A stretch of DNA of 64,000 bases from Streptomyces sp. MMG1533 (GCF_001279775.1 NZ_LGDG01000284.1:62001-126000); one strand, 5' to 3'. Numbered from the stretch's first letter, positions 26,541-35,876 are shown. Numbers and translations: made by a program. Notes: generated from the sequence alone by a model not told the origin.

Positions 26541-27857
26541 TCAGCGCAGCCGGCCGGCGCCCGCCTTGTGGTCGACGATCACCGGGACCGCCTTCGCCGG
26601 GTCGACCTTGGTGCGCAGGGTCGGCGTCCAGCCCGCGCCCGACTGCAGGGTCTCGGCGGGGATCTCCGCGTTGTGCACGGCGATCAGGTCGACGGCCGTG
26701 CCGTTGACGTAGTTCCCGGCGGCGGTGACCGGTGCCTCGTTCCACTTCTTGAGGACCTTCGCGGCACTGACCCCGTCGGGCAGCGTGAACGCGTTCTTCT
26801 CGGCGACCAGTTGGGACTCCTTGCCGACGCCGTAGCTGTAGGAGTAGGAGTCGTCCGCCACGAAGTGGTTGTTGTACGAGTCGACCTGCCCGAAGCGGAC
26901 CCGGGGCGCGCGCTCGACCAGCTTCGAGAACAGGTTGTGGTGGAAGGTGACCTTCAGGTGGCCCCGGTCGCCCGCCGCCGTGGACTCGCTGTCGCTGTTG
27001 CCGATCAGGATCGTCTTGTCGTGCTCGGTGAAGACGTTCCAGGAGGCGGTGACGTAGTCGGAGCCGCGGACGATGTCCAGCTCGCCGTCGTGCTGCTGGT
27101 AGAGCATCCCGAAGTGGGTGGGCGCCGCGCTGTCGGGGTGCTCCCCGTCGGTGAACGTGTTGTGGTCCATCCACACATGGGTGGAGCCGTAGACGACGGC
27201 CGTGTCGTACTCGGAGTTCCAGTTGCCCTTGGAGCCGTCGGTGGGGTCCCACTGCGGGAAGCAGTCGACGGGGCTCTCGAAGGTGAGGTTGCGGACGATG
27301 ACGTTGTCCACGGCCTTGATCTGGAGGCTGGCGCCCTTGATGCCGGCGTTCCTGCCGACCCCGATGATCGTGGTGTTGGCCGGGATCTTCGCCTTGATGG
27401 CCGTGTCCTGGTTGGCGGCCGAGGTTCTGCGCAGCCCCTCGGGGCTGTCGGCGGGCTCGGCGCTCAGGTCGGTGTCGAGCCCCCAGGCCTCCGGCGAGTA
27501 CTTGGCGAGGTAGGCGTCGAAGTCGTAGCCGGGCGCGGCGAAGGCCTCACACCCCTCGGAGACGGCGTCGATCGTCCCCTTCACCTTGATGATCTTCGGC
27601 GCGCTGCCCCCGGCGGCGAGGGCGGCCTTGAACTCCGCCCAGGTGCTGACGGTGTAGACGTGCTCGGCGTCGGCGGCGGCACCGCCGGTGGTCCCGGTCC
27701 CGTACGACGCCCAGCCGTCGTTGGCGGCGAGGGTCTGTCGTGCCAGGTCACGGGAGGTGTGGGCCTGGGCGGTGGTGCCGGTGAGCGTCAGGGCGAGGGC
27801 GGTGCAGCCGACCACGGCCACGCCTGTGGCATGCCCATGCCATCTCTGTGCATTCAT
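26541..27857 (-). CDS. Pectate lyase family PL1 (secreted)
   Basis: 438 residues with a signal peptide (ATGVAVVGCTALALTLTGTTAQA). PL1 motifs are DGWASYGTGTTGGAAA, HVWMDHNTFTDGEHPD, EHDKTILIGNSDS and ERAPRVRFGQVDSYNN with the catalytic Arg. It resembles the PL1 at 35873-37156 more than that at 22953, sharing the SRDLARQTLAANDGWAS-type start and the GWTPTLRTKVD end. It likely produces unsaturated oligogalacturonates for uptake. The ribosome site (GAGAGAG) is weak. Confidence 0.93.
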   Translation of the reverse strand: MNAQRWHGHATGVAVVGCTALALTLTGTTAQAHTSRDLARQTLAANDGWASYGTGTTGGAAADAEHVYTVSTWAEFKAALAAGGSAPKIIKVKGTIDAVSEGCEAFAAPGYDFDAYLAKYSPEAWGLDTDLSAEPADSPEGLRRTSAANQDTAIKAKIPANTTIIGVGRNAGIKGASLQIKAVDNVIVRNLTFESPVDCFPQWDPTDGSKGNWNSEYDTAVVYGSTHVWMDHNTFTDGEHPDSAAPTHFGMLYQQHDGELDIVRGSDYVTASWNVFTEHDKTILIGNSDSESTAAGDRGHLKVTFHHNLFSKLVERAPRVRFGQVDSYNNHFVADDSYSYSYGVGKESQLVAEKNAFTLPDGVSAAKVLKKWNEAPVTAAGNYVNGTAVDLIAVHNAEIPAETLQSGAGWTPTLRTKVDPAKAVPVIVDHKAGAGRLR

Positions 27858-27885
27858 TGTGCGGCTCTCTCTCGATGAAAGGTGG

Positions 27886-28686
27886 TTACGCGGTGGCCGT
27901 CGGCCAGGTGATCCAGGACTCCGGGATCTCCGCGTCGAGCCGACGCACGTCCTGGGGTGCCAGCACCCGGTGGTGCAGCAGCTCGGCGGCGACCAGCCGG
28001 GCCACGGCGATCGCGCCCGGCGGGTTGAAGTGCGTGTTGTCCTGCTCGGTGGCAGTCCAGTTGAAGTACTTCTTCGTCTCCTCGACGCCGAGCTTCTGCC
28101 ACAGCGCGAGCGAGAGGGCCTGGAGATCGAGCAGCGGCACGCGCTCCTCCGCGGCGAGCGCACGCATCGCCGCCGGATAGTCGCCGTGACTCGGCACGGC
28201 GTTGCCGCTCGAGTCGAACCTCCGCCGCTCGACGGGCGTGGCGAGCACTGGCCGGGCACCGCGGGCCCGGGCACCGTCGATGTACAGGCGCAGATAGTCC
28301 TGGTACGTCGTCCAGGGCTCGGTGTAACGAGTGGGGTCCGTGGACTTCTCGTCGTTGTGCGCGAACTGGACGAGCAGAAGGTCCCCCGGCCGGATCGCGG
28401 AGAGGATGACGTCGAGCCGTCCCTCGTCGACGAAACTCTTCGAACTGCGCCCGTTCACCGCGTGATTGGCGACGGGCAGATCCTTCTGCAGGAAGAACGG
28501 AAGCGCCATGCCCCACCCGGTCTCGGGAGCGGCGTCGGCGTATTTCTGGGCGGCGGTGGAGTCACCGGCGATGAAGAGAGTGCGGGTCCTCTTTGAAGAG
28601 GAGGCGGCCTGCGCCGGGGCGGCCGCGAAAGCAAGAGGAACGGCGGCGAGCGCCGCGGTGGTGACCTGTCTGCGGGTGAGGGACAC
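27886..28686 (-). CDS. Rhamnogalacturonan acetylesterase, family CE12
   Basis: A 266-residue secreted SGNH hydrolase. Block I is FIAGDSTAA (nucleophile Ser), block II has the Gly in AVNGRSSKSF, block III is QFAHNDEKS (Asn) and block V is QDNTHFNPPG (Asp/His). This pattern is that of YxiM/RhgT-like rhamnogalacturonan acetylesterases, which remove acetyl groups so that PL4 can act. It starts with GTG 28686 after AAAGG. It lies 28 nt upstream of the PL1 gene, which it probably precedes in one transcript. Confidence 0.9.
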   Translation of the reverse strand: MSLTRRQVTTAALAAVPLAFAAAPAQAASSSKRTRTLFIAGDSTAAQKYADAAPETGWGMALPFFLQKDLPVANHAVNGRSSKSFVDEGRLDVILSAIRPGDLLLVQFAHNDEKSTDPTRYTEPWTTYQDYLRLYIDGARARGARPVLATPVERRRFDSSGNAVPSHGDYPAAMRALAAEERVPLLDLQALSLALWQKLGVEETKKYFNWTATEQDNTHFNPPGAIAVARLVAAELLHHRVLAPQDVRRLDAEIPESWITWPTATA

Positions 28687-28745
28687 GACGATGTGCCTTT
28701 CTCGACGGTTTTACGAGATGAAGGTGCCTTTCAAGCGGAGGTAAC

Positions 28746-28771
28746 CCCCGCGCCCCCGAAGGGGCGCGGGG
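28746..28771. terminator. GC hairpin between binding protein and CE12
   Basis: An 11-bp perfect stem (28746-28756 with 28761-28771) and loop CGAA lie 86 nt after the binding-protein stop. A second, looser hairpin GGCCGGC/GCCGGCC follows within the same 170-nt gap. Confidence 0.75.
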
Positions 28772-28856
28772 CCGTACCCGACATGCGGCTCCGCCGCGTG
28801 GGCGCGGCCGGCCACGACGAATCCGCAGCCGGCCGTAAAGCCGGACCAGCGAACTC

Positions 28857-30206
28857 TCAGCCGTTCTGCTCGTTCCACTCGGCCTGAGCCGTGTTCAGCT
28901 GCTCCGCCAGCGTGTCCAGGAAGTCCTTCTCACTCATCTTCCCGAGCAGCACCTTCTGGAAGTTCGGCTCGTTGTCCGACTTCGAGATCGTGCCCCAGTC
29001 AGGCAGGTAGTACGGAAGCTGGACAATGGTCGTGGAACCGTCGGTCAGCGCCTCGGCCGCCAGCTTCGTGGGCTCGGCCTTCGAAATCCACGCATCCTTG
29101 GCGGCGTCGTTGTTCGCCGGAACCTGCCCCGCCGACTCGTTGAACTTCGAGTTCTGCTCGTGCGAGGTGGCGAACTCGATGAACTTCCAGGCGGCTTCCT
29201 TGTTCTTGGAACCCTTGAAAAGCCCGAGTCCGTCAACGGGGTTGGAGACCTGAACACGCTTGCCGGAGGAACCGATCGGCTGCGGGATGCCCCGGAACTT
29301 GTCCGTCCCGAACGCCTTCACATGGTCCTGGTAGGAGCCCAGGTTGTGGTTCAGCATTCCGATCGTGCCGGAGTCCCACTGGGCGACCATCTTGGTGAAG
29401 TCGTTGTTGAGGTCGGCGGCCGGAGTGTCCTTCTTGAAGAGGGCCGTGTACTTCTCGAGCGCCGCCACGTTCTTCGGGTCGTTGACCGTGGTCTTCTCAC
29501 CGCTCGCGTCCCAGAAGGACGTGATGCCGGACTGCCCGTACATCGCGTCCAGCGCCTGGGCGATGGAGCCGGCACCACCGCGGATGGTGTAGCCGAACTC
29601 GTTCTTGGCGCTGTCGGTGAGCTTGTCCGCGGCCTCGTAGAACTTGTCCCACGTGGTCGGCTCGTCCAGGCCCGCCTGCTCGAACAGGTCGGTGCGGTAG
29701 TAGAGGACACCGTTGTTGGCGGAGGTCGGGATCGAGTACAGCGTGTCGTCACCGCCGCCGGCCGCCTTCAGCGACTTGACCATGTCCTCGTTGAGCTTGC
29801 CGTTGAGGGAGGACTTGGAGAGCCGGTCGTCCAGCGGGTCCAGCGCGTTCTGCGCGGAGATCGCCGCGATCATCGCCGCGCCGACACCGCCGACGTCCGG
29901 CAGGCCGCCGCCCTGGATGGCGGTGTCGACCTTGGACTGGTACTCGGTGGAGGCGATCCCGACGTACTCGACGTCGATGTCCGGGTTCGCCTTCTCGAAG
30001 TCGGCGATGATCTCCTTCCAGATGTCGGTGCGGACACCGCCGTTGTTGTCCCAGAAGACGATCTTGCCCTTGCCGCTGCCCTCGGCGCCCTTGTCACCGC
30101 CGGAGCCGCTGCCGTCGTCACCGCACGCGGTGGCGGTGAGCGCGAGCACGGAGCCCAGGGCGACTGCCATGGCGGCGCGCCTGCTTCTACGGATGCTGAT
30201 CTTCAT
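28857..30206 (-). CDS. ABC sugar-binding lipoprotein (probable pectin oligosaccharide uptake)
   Basis: A 449-residue family-1 extracellular solute-binding protein. The lipobox TATAC lies near residue 27, followed by a Gly/Ser/Asp linker and the mature start KGKIVFWDNNGG. The typical hinge and domain patterns ANPDIDVEYVGIAS and NNGVLYYRTDLFEQAGL are present. ATG 30206 is chosen; in-frame codons upstream lack signal features. The matching permeases lie 7 kb upstream at 37153-38981 on the same strand. No ATPase is present, so a general ATPase such as MsiK is presumed to energise uptake. Confidence 0.9.
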   Translation of the reverse strand: MKISIRRSRRAAMAVALGSVLALTATACGDDGSGSGGDKGAEGSGKGKIVFWDNNGGVRTDIWKEIIADFEKANPDIDVEYVGIASTEYQSKVDTAIQGGGLPDVGGVGAAMIAAISAQNALDPLDDRLSKSSLNGKLNEDMVKSLKAAGGGDDTLYSIPTSANNGVLYYRTDLFEQAGLDEPTTWDKFYEAADKLTDSAKNEFGYTIRGGAGSIAQALDAMYGQSGITSFWDASGEKTTVNDPKNVAALEKYTALFKKDTPAADLNNDFTKMVAQWDSGTIGMLNHNLGSYQDHVKAFGTDKFRGIPQPIGSSGKRVQVSNPVDGLGLFKGSKNKEAAWKFIEFATSHEQNSKFNESAGQVPANNDAAKDAWISKAEPTKLAAEALTDGSTTIVQLPYYLPDWGTISKSDNEPNFQKVLLGKMSEKDFLDTLAEQLNTAQAEWNEQNG

Positions 30207-30255
30207 TGGTCGGCTCTCTTCTTCTGGATCCAGCACAGATGTGAAGTTGTGGGGG

Positions 30256-32250
30256 TCAGTGACGGGCGTACGGAGCCCAGTTGTCCGCACCCTTGAGGTA
30301 GTTGGCGACGGTGTGCGTCCTCGCGTCGGCGTCGCTCATCTGCGGCCGGTCCGCGGTGACATCCGCTCCCGGCCCATACGTCCGGTACTCGGCGAACCGC
30401 GCGTCCTTCCACGAGAAGCCGCTCATGTCGGTCCACGGCGAGGACTTGACCGCGGCAGGCAACTCGGTCTCACGGAACAGCACCTGGGCGACGGCGTTCG
30501 GCTCGCCGCCCGGATGCCACGGCCGGCCGAGGTGGAAGCTGCCGGCGGGCGCGTCGCTCACGACCTTCGACTTCGTGATCAGGAATCCGTACGGGTTCCC
30601 CGTCCACGTCGAAGCCGCCGTGATGTAGCCGTTGTTGGTGGTGGAGCCCCGGCTGAGCGCCTTGATGACGGACCGCTCGATGACGGTGGTCGCGCGTCCG
30701 TAGACGAAGTCGACATCGCCCTCGATGTACGAGTCGCGGATGTAGACCCGGCTGATCACGTCCAGCTTGGGGCTGTCGGTCATCAGGGTGTCCTGGTTGC
30801 CCAGGAAGGCGGTGTCCTCGAAGACGATCCGGTCGCCGGTCGTCTTCATCGCCAGCGCCTGCTCGCCGCTGAGCTCGTGCGCGGCCTCGTCGAAGTCGTT
30901 GCTGAAGGTGAGGTTGCGGGCCGTGACGTCGTTCGCGGCGATCCGTACGGTCGCGCTCCCCGTGGAGCCGCCGTACGCGGCGGGCGTGTCGTAGACGATG
31001 ACGGTGTCGGACCGATCCTGTCCAGTCCCCTGCAGCACGATGTTCGGCTTCGTCGCGGGGACGAGGACCTTCGCCCGGTACGTGCCCGGCGCGACCGCGA
31101 TCGTCACCGGCACGGCGTTGCCGTCGGGCACGGCGTCCACGGCGGCCTGCACGGTCGGGTAGTCGGCAGGGACGTGCAGCGTGGTATCGATGCGCTGCTG
31201 CGGCCCGGAGAACCGCTGGACCAGCGCCGGCACGGCGGAAGCCGGATCCAGGCGATAGTCGTAGAACTCCCGAGGATCGAAGGCGGCACCCCACTCGTCG
31301 GTGCGCCCGGTCGTGTTCCGCAGGATCGACCCGCGCTCCACCAACTCGGCGGTGGCGTCGGCCTGATAGGGATGCTGCACACCGTCGAAGTAGCTGTTCT
31401 CGATGACCATCCTGGTCTGGCCGCGCGACCAGTTCCCGTACGTCCACACCGGGTCGCCGTCGGCCACCTGCGCCGACAGGTAGTTGTTGTAGAGGTGGGC
31501 GTAGGCGCAGTTGTCCGCGGAGGGATTGCGCTGCTTGGTGCCCGTGAACCAGTTGTGGTCGATGGTGATCTGGGTCTGGACGTTGGTGGTCCAGCCGATC
31601 CCGAACGCCTTGTTGTGGTTGCTGAACTGGTTGTAGGAGACGGTGATGTACTGGCTGTCCTTGCGGATGTCGAGCAGTCCGTCCCCCATGTGCGTGAAGC
31701 GGTTGTGGTCGATCCACACGTGGTCGACGGTGTCCATCTGGATCGCGTCGAAGTCGGTCGTCTTACCGTCCCAGTCGCCCTCGACGTAGGAGTCGCGGAT
31801 CGTCAGGTTGCGGATGACGACGTTGCTCGTGCCGGGGTTCAGATGGAGTTCCCCGTGGACGATCTCGCCGGTGTCGCCGACGCCGATGATCGTCTTGTTC
31901 GAGGTCACGACGATGTCCGAGCCGAACGGTTCGACTGCTATCGCGCCCGACACCCGTATGACGTACGGCTCTTCGGCCGCCGCGTACCTGGCCAGCGAGG
32001 CCTGGTCGGTGACGGTCACGACCTGGCCGCCCGCGCCGCCGGTGGTGCCACCCGCGAGGGAGGCGAAACCGTGGGCCCGGTCGGTCCAGCGGTCGGCCGC
32101 TGCCGAGGGGGCCGCGGCAGGCGTGGCCGCGGCCTTCGCCTCCCCGACCGTGCCGAGACACAACGCGGCCACGAGGCCGAGTACGGCGGCGACGACCTTG
32201 CCGTGCCCCGAACCAGGTCTCGGCAAGCGCTTGCTATGGAGGTGCGTCAT
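30256..32250 (-). CDS. Bifunctional PL1 pectate lyase - CE8 pectinesterase fusion
   Basis: 664 residues: signal peptide (VVAAVLGLVAALCLGTVGEAKA), a PL1 domain at ~50-345 (FASLAGGTTGGAGGQVVTV, HVWIDHNRFTHMGDG, SNHNKAFGIGWT), and a CE8 domain at ~360-664 (GNQDTLMTD, DVDFVYGRATTVIE, LGRPWHPGG). Both catalytic sets are present, but the PL1 R-P-R-V-R-F-G strand of the sister enzymes is replaced by KQRNPSADN. Starting at ATG 32250 with GGGAG, it could demethylate and cleave on one polypeptide. It lies 49 nt before the binding-protein gene. Confidence 0.9.
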   Translation of the reverse strand: MTHLHSKRLPRPGSGHGKVVAAVLGLVAALCLGTVGEAKAAATPAAAPSAAADRWTDRAHGFASLAGGTTGGAGGQVVTVTDQASLARYAAAEEPYVIRVSGAIAVEPFGSDIVVTSNKTIIGVGDTGEIVHGELHLNPGTSNVVIRNLTIRDSYVEGDWDGKTTDFDAIQMDTVDHVWIDHNRFTHMGDGLLDIRKDSQYITVSYNQFSNHNKAFGIGWTTNVQTQITIDHNWFTGTKQRNPSADNCAYAHLYNNYLSAQVADGDPVWTYGNWSRGQTRMVIENSYFDGVQHPYQADATAELVERGSILRNTTGRTDEWGAAFDPREFYDYRLDPASAVPALVQRFSGPQQRIDTTLHVPADYPTVQAAVDAVPDGNAVPVTIAVAPGTYRAKVLVPATKPNIVLQGTGQDRSDTVIVYDTPAAYGGSTGSATVRIAANDVTARNLTFSNDFDEAAHELSGEQALAMKTTGDRIVFEDTAFLGNQDTLMTDSPKLDVISRVYIRDSYIEGDVDFVYGRATTVIERSVIKALSRGSTTNNGYITAASTWTGNPYGFLITKSKVVSDAPAGSFHLGRPWHPGGEPNAVAQVLFRETELPAAVKSSPWTDMSGFSWKDARFAEYRTYGPGADVTADRPQMSDADARTHTVANYLKGADNWAPYARH

Positions 32251-32265
32251 TGCGGCTCCCAACAG

Positions 32266-32333
32266 GCGTTCAACAAATGCGTTCAACAGGCGTACGCGTG
32301 CGGTGCGTTACAGCAGGGGTGCGTTACAGCGGG
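32266..32333. repeat. Two short tandem duplications between GH43 and the PL1-CE8 gene
   Basis: GCGTTCAACA occurs at 32266-32275 and 32279-32288 (13-bp period). A 16-bp unit GGTGCGTTACAGCAGG/CGGG occurs at 32302-32317 and 32318-32333 and contains the GH43 stop codon (TAA), so two stops follow one another in different frames. Confidence 0.8.
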
Positions 32334-33892
32334 CTGATCCTGAACTGTGTGAAACTCGCCGCGCCCGCATGCCCCGGGCCGACGGGCGCGAGGGCGAACA
32401 GGCCGAGCAGAGCGCCGACCCAGCGCCAGGGGGTGGCGGCGAAGACCTGGCCGGAAGGACGCAGGCCGTCCCCGACGTCGTAGAAGAAGCGGCAGCGTGC
32501 TCCCGCGCCGATCTCGATCCGCAGCCTGGCCCGCCCCTCGGGCGCGAGCCGCGGGTGGTCGGCGTCGCGTTCCTTCTCCGCGACGGCCTCGGCGAACCGG
32601 TGGACCAGGTGGACCGTCCCGTCGGTCCCCCGCTGCAGGCCGATCCAGCTGAAGGCGTCCCCGAGGACCGCGAGCCCGGCCCGAGCTCCCGGTTCCTCGC
32701 CGTGCAGGGCCAGTTCGACCTCGACGGCGGACGGGACGCCCGGCAGCCGCTGGGTGAGGACGTTCGGCAGTCTGCGCAGGTCGTGCGCGTCGGCCGAGCG
32801 GACGCAGGCCAGCCTGAGGCCGTCCCCCGAGTGCTGGGTGGCCCAGCCGTCCTGCGGGTTGGCCGTCCACTGCCACTGACGGCCGAAGCGTCCCCCGGGG
32901 AAGTCGTCGTCGGTGGCGGGCGCGGCGGCCTGCTGCGGTGGCAGGTCGGGCTTCCTGTGTACGGCCACGGGGGCGCCGTCGTCGCCGAGCACCGGCCAGC
33001 CGTCCGTGCCCCAGCGCATCGGCTGGAGGTGGACGACCCGGCCGTAGGCGCCGCGCTGCTGGAAGTGCAGGAACCAGTCCTCGCCGGACGGGGTGCGTAC
33101 CCAGCCGCCCTGGTGGGGGCCGTTGACGTCGGTGTCCTTCTGCTCCAGGACGATCTTCTCCTCGTACGGCCCGAAGAAGCCGCGCGAGCGGAAGGCGCCC
33201 TGCCAGCCGGTCTCCACGCTCCCGGCGGGGGCGAAGATCCAGAACCAGCCGTCGTGCCTGTAGAGCTTGGGGCCTTCGAGGGTGAACCAGCCGGGGATGC
33301 GGTCCCCGTCGACGATCACCTTGCCCTCGTCGAGAAGTGACGTGCCGTCAGGGTGCATGCGGTGGCCGGTGAGGCGGTTCTTGATGCCCGAGCGGGACTT
33401 GGCCCAGCCGTGCACCAGGTAGGCCTCGCCGGTCTCCTCGTCCCACAGGGGGCAGGCGTCGATGAGCCCCTTGCCCTCCTTCAACAACTGCGGACGGGTC
33501 CAAGGACCGCGTATCTCCGGGGCGTTGATCTGGAAGATGCCCTGGTCGGGGTCGCCCCAGAAGATCCAGAAGCGGTCGTCGTGGTGGCGCAACGAGGGCG
33601 CCCAGACCCCGCAGTCGTGCCGCGGAGACCTGAACTCGCCTGCCGGTTCGAGGCGTTCGAGGGCGTGGCCGACCAGCGTCCAGTTGACCAGGTCACGGGA
33701 GTGCAGCAGCGGCAGGCCGGGGGCCCGGCCGAAGCTGGACGCGGTGAGGTAGAAGTCGTCGCCGACGCGGACGACGTCCGGGTCGGACCAGTCGGCGTTG
33801 AGAACGGGGTTCGTGTACGTCTCGGCGGTCGGAGCGCGATCCGTGTACGTCTCGGCGGTCGGAGCGGGATCCGTATGGGTCTCGGCGGTCAC
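32324..33892 (-). CDS. Cytoplasmic GH43 glycosidase with C-terminal beta-sandwich
   Basis: 522 residues, no signal peptide. The GH43 propeller has base Asp in DWSDPDVVRVGDDFY, Asp in GLIDACPLWDEETG and acid Glu in FTLEGPKLYRHDG. A GH43_C2-type sandwich follows from ~325 (DDDFPGGRFGRQWQWTANP). Likely exo-acting beta-xylosidase or arabinanase on imported side-chain oligosaccharides. GTG 33892 overlaps the PmoA gene stop (GTGA). The first 30 residues are a threefold 10-residue repeat (TAETYTDRAP) outside the fold. Confidence 0.88.
   Translation of the reverse strand: MTAETHTDPAPTAETYTDRAPTAETYTNPVLNADWSDPDVVRVGDDFYLTASSFGRAPGLPLLHSRDLVNWTLVGHALERLEPAGEFRSPRHDCGVWAPSLRHHDDRFWIFWGDPDQGIFQINAPEIRGPWTRPQLLKEGKGLIDACPLWDEETGEAYLVHGWAKSRSGIKNRLTGHRMHPDGTSLLDEGKVIVDGDRIPGWFTLEGPKLYRHDGWFWIFAPAGSVETGWQGAFRSRGFFGPYEEKIVLEQKDTDVNGPHQGGWVRTPSGEDWFLHFQQRGAYGRVVHLQPMRWGTDGWPVLGDDGAPVAVHRKPDLPPQQAAAPATDDDFPGGRFGRQWQWTANPQDGWATQHSGDGLRLACVRSADAHDLRRLPNVLTQRLPGVPSAVEVELALHGEEPGARAGLAVLGDAFSWIGLQRGTDGTVHLVHRFAEAVAEKERDADHPRLAPEGRARLRIEIGAGARCRFFYDVGDGLRPSGQVFAATPWRWVGALLGLFALAPVGPGHAGAASFTQFRISPL
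33800..33889. repeat. Three in-frame 30-bp repeats at the GH43 N-terminus
   Basis: Three 30-bp units encode TAETHTDPAP, TAETYTDRAP and TAETYTNPVL immediately after the GTG start that overlaps the upstream gene. The last unit merges into the conserved start of the fold. Confidence 0.9.
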
Positions 33893-34734
33893 AGGCTCAC
33901 CGCCTTGCGTATGAGGGCCGCGGCACCGTCCCGGTCGAGGCGGCCGTCGGCGACGACGGTGACGATCCGGCGTACGACGGTGTCGCCCGGCGCGATCGGC
34001 AGCCGCTCGTCGTGGGCCAGGGACGAGCCGACGCCCGGGTACTCGGCGGTGCGGACGAACCACGGGTCCCGGCGGGTCTGTTCGGTGACCCCGGCGAAGA
34101 CCAGGGTCCAGGTGGAACCGGCCAGGGCGAGCCAGTCGGCGCGGGTGCCGTGGATCTCGGCCTCGCCCTCGGTGCCGGCGGTGAAGACCCGCGGGGCGTC
34201 GGGCTCCTTGCGGGCCCGCCAGAAGAAGCCGCCGTAGGCCGCCCCGGGGCGCCCGTTCGTCGCCGGGCTGCCGATGGACAGCGAGTCCGGGGTGACGTTG
34301 GTGAGGGAGAAGGTGAAGTCCAACGCCCAGGCGGCGTCGGTGAGTTCGGTGGCGGCGACGGTACGGCGCTCGCGCAGCAGCTCACCGCCCGCGGCCACCC
34401 AGCGCAGCTCCTCGACGAAACCGTCGGGATCGCGCAGCTGGAACGTGGTGTGGCGCTGGGCGCCGTGGTTGTCGAGCTCGGTCGGGCCCCGGTCGCGGAC
34501 GTAGGTGCGGCCGCCCCAGAAGTTGTGCCCCTCGACGTCGGGAACGGCGACACCGACGCCGAGGTGGTGGATGTGGTCGGCGGGGCTGAGCTCCGTGACA
34601 GCCGTGCCGGCCAGGGTGGTGACGGGGTGCAGGTACGGGCGCGGGGAGAGCCGGGGCGGCAGCTCGGGCCGGGTGACGTAGCGGCCGACCGGTCGGCCCG
34701 CGACGCGCAGCACCGGCGAGTCGTTGGTCGTCAT
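33889..34734 (-). CDS. PmoA-like (DUF6807) protein
   Basis: 281 residues of the PmoA-like family: RPYLHPVTTLAG, then DHIHHLGVGVAVPDVEGHNFWGG, then GPTELDNHGAQRHT. The histidine-rich HxHHLG motif suggests a metal or sugar site. Despite the name, the family is widespread in sugar-catabolic operons of actinomycetes and its reaction is unknown. ATG 34734 shares one base with the stop of the dehydrogenase gene (TGATG), and its own stop overlaps the GH43 start. A role in processing pectin-derived sugars is inferred from this tight coupling. Confidence 0.78.
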   Translation of the reverse strand: MTTNDSPVLRVAGRPVGRYVTRPELPPRLSPRPYLHPVTTLAGTAVTELSPADHIHHLGVGVAVPDVEGHNFWGGRTYVRDRGPTELDNHGAQRHTTFQLRDPDGFVEELRWVAAGGELLRERRTVAATELTDAAWALDFTFSLTNVTPDSLSIGSPATNGRPGAAYGGFFWRARKEPDAPRVFTAGTEGEAEIHGTRADWLALAGSTWTLVFAGVTEQTRRDPWFVRTAEYPGVGSSLAHDERLPIAPGDTVVRRIVTVVADGRLDRDGAAALIRKAVSL

Positions 34735-35876
34735 CAGGTGCTCACCTCTTTTCGTGGCGCCCACGAGGCGCCCAGCTCTGAGTAGAGGGCGAGGTTGTCG
34801 GCGGCGGCCGCGACGAGTCCGTCGATGCCGGGGACGACCCTGCGCTGCTCGTCCGGGAGCAGGTGCCAGGCGCTCTCCGGCAGCGGGGCCGGGTCGGGGG
34901 CCCGGCGGATCGCCTCGACGACCTTCATGAAGGCGCCGGTCGTGTCCGGGGTGACCAGCAGGTCGGCGCCGTCGGTGAGATGGTCGACGAGGTTCTCCAG
35001 CAGGTCGGTGCGGCCGTACTCGTACTCCTCGGGGCCGTGGTCGGCCCGCTGGAGCAGCACGCGGTCCTGCTTGTACCAGAAGGTGATCCGGCCGCTGCCG
35101 CCGTGCACGACGACGTACGGCTCGTCGGGGTCCTCGGCGCACAGGGTCGCGGCGACGGTGACCGGGAGGCCCCGCGTGGTGGTGACGCGGACGCAGGAGG
35201 TGTCGTCGGACTCGATGTCGTTGGCACGCAGCAGCTCGGTCTCGATCCCGGCGACGTCCTCCGCGTGCGACGCGTCGGCCAGCGCGAGGGCGGTGGCGAC
35301 GGCGTGCGCGAGCGGGTTGGTCAGCGCCCCGTCGATCACGTCGACGCCGTTCAGCCGCCGCTTGCCCGCCCAGGGTGCCCGCCGGTAGTACGCCTCGGGG
35401 CGCGCCCAGGCGCCGGCCCCGCCGACGCCGGCCACGTCGCCGATCGCGCCCTCGGCGATCAGCTCGCGGATCGCGGGCACGGCGTGCGAGCCCAGCGACT
35501 GGAAGCCGATCTGGCAGCGGACCCCGGCTTCGGCGACCCCGTCCGCCATGCGGCGGAACTCGGCGTACGAAGGGGCGGGCGGCTTCTCCAGCAGGAGGTG
35601 CACGCCCCTTCGCGCGGCCGTCAGGGCCAGGTCCGTGTGGGTCGGGATCGGTGTGCAGATCACCGCGATCCGGGCGCCGGTCGAGTCGAGGAGGCCGCCG
35701 AAGTCCGCGGACTGCTCGGGCGTGCCGAGGCCCTCGGGAAGCTCGTCCGCGGTCAGCGGAGTCAGCTCGCAGATGCCGGCGATCCGGACGATCCCCTTGT
35801 CCTGGAGCCTGCGGATGTTGTCCAGGTGCCAGCGGCCGTGGCCCCGCGCGCCCGCCAGGACGATGTCTACGGTCAT
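34734..35876 (-). CDS. Gfo/Idh/MocA family oxidoreductase
   Basis: 380 residues with an N-terminal Rossmann fold (IVLAGARGHGRWHLDNIRRL), the family signature EKPPAPSYAEFRRM and a C-terminal beta-sheet domain with the substrate region. It should oxidise or reduce a sugar or sugar-acid with NAD(P). ATGA overlap with the upstream PL1 and TGATG overlap with PmoA place it in the six-gene coupled series permease-permease-PL1-Gfo/Idh-PmoA-GH43. It is a candidate for the missing aldose 1-dehydrogenase of an oxidative L-arabinose route, but this is inference. Confidence 0.85.
   Translation of the reverse strand: MTVDIVLAGARGHGRWHLDNIRRLQDKGIVRIAGICELTPLTADELPEGLGTPEQSADFGGLLDSTGARIAVICTPIPTHTDLALTAARRGVHLLLEKPPAPSYAEFRRMADGVAEAGVRCQIGFQSLGSHAVPAIRELIAEGAIGDVAGVGGAGAWARPEAYYRRAPWAGKRRLNGVDVIDGALTNPLAHAVATALALADASHAEDVAGIETELLRANDIESDDTSCVRVTTTRGLPVTVAATLCAEDPDEPYVVVHGGSGRITFWYKQDRVLLQRADHGPEEYEYGRTDLLENLVDHLTDGADLLVTPDTTGAFMKVVEAIRRAPDPAPLPESAWHLLPDEQRRVVPGIDGLVAAAADNLALYSELGASWAPRKEVST

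Noticed and set aside
32266..32288. Catabolite operator made of two GCGTTCAACA copies
   Set aside because: The copies are direct repeats with 13-bp period and no dyad. They are adjacent to another tandem duplication, so slippage explains them better.
29713..32337. Large plus-strand open frame opposite the binding protein and PL1-CE8 gene
   Set aside because: High-GC shadow. The minus strand carries complete catalytic motifs, whereas this frame shows only low-complexity Val/Gly/Arg sequence.
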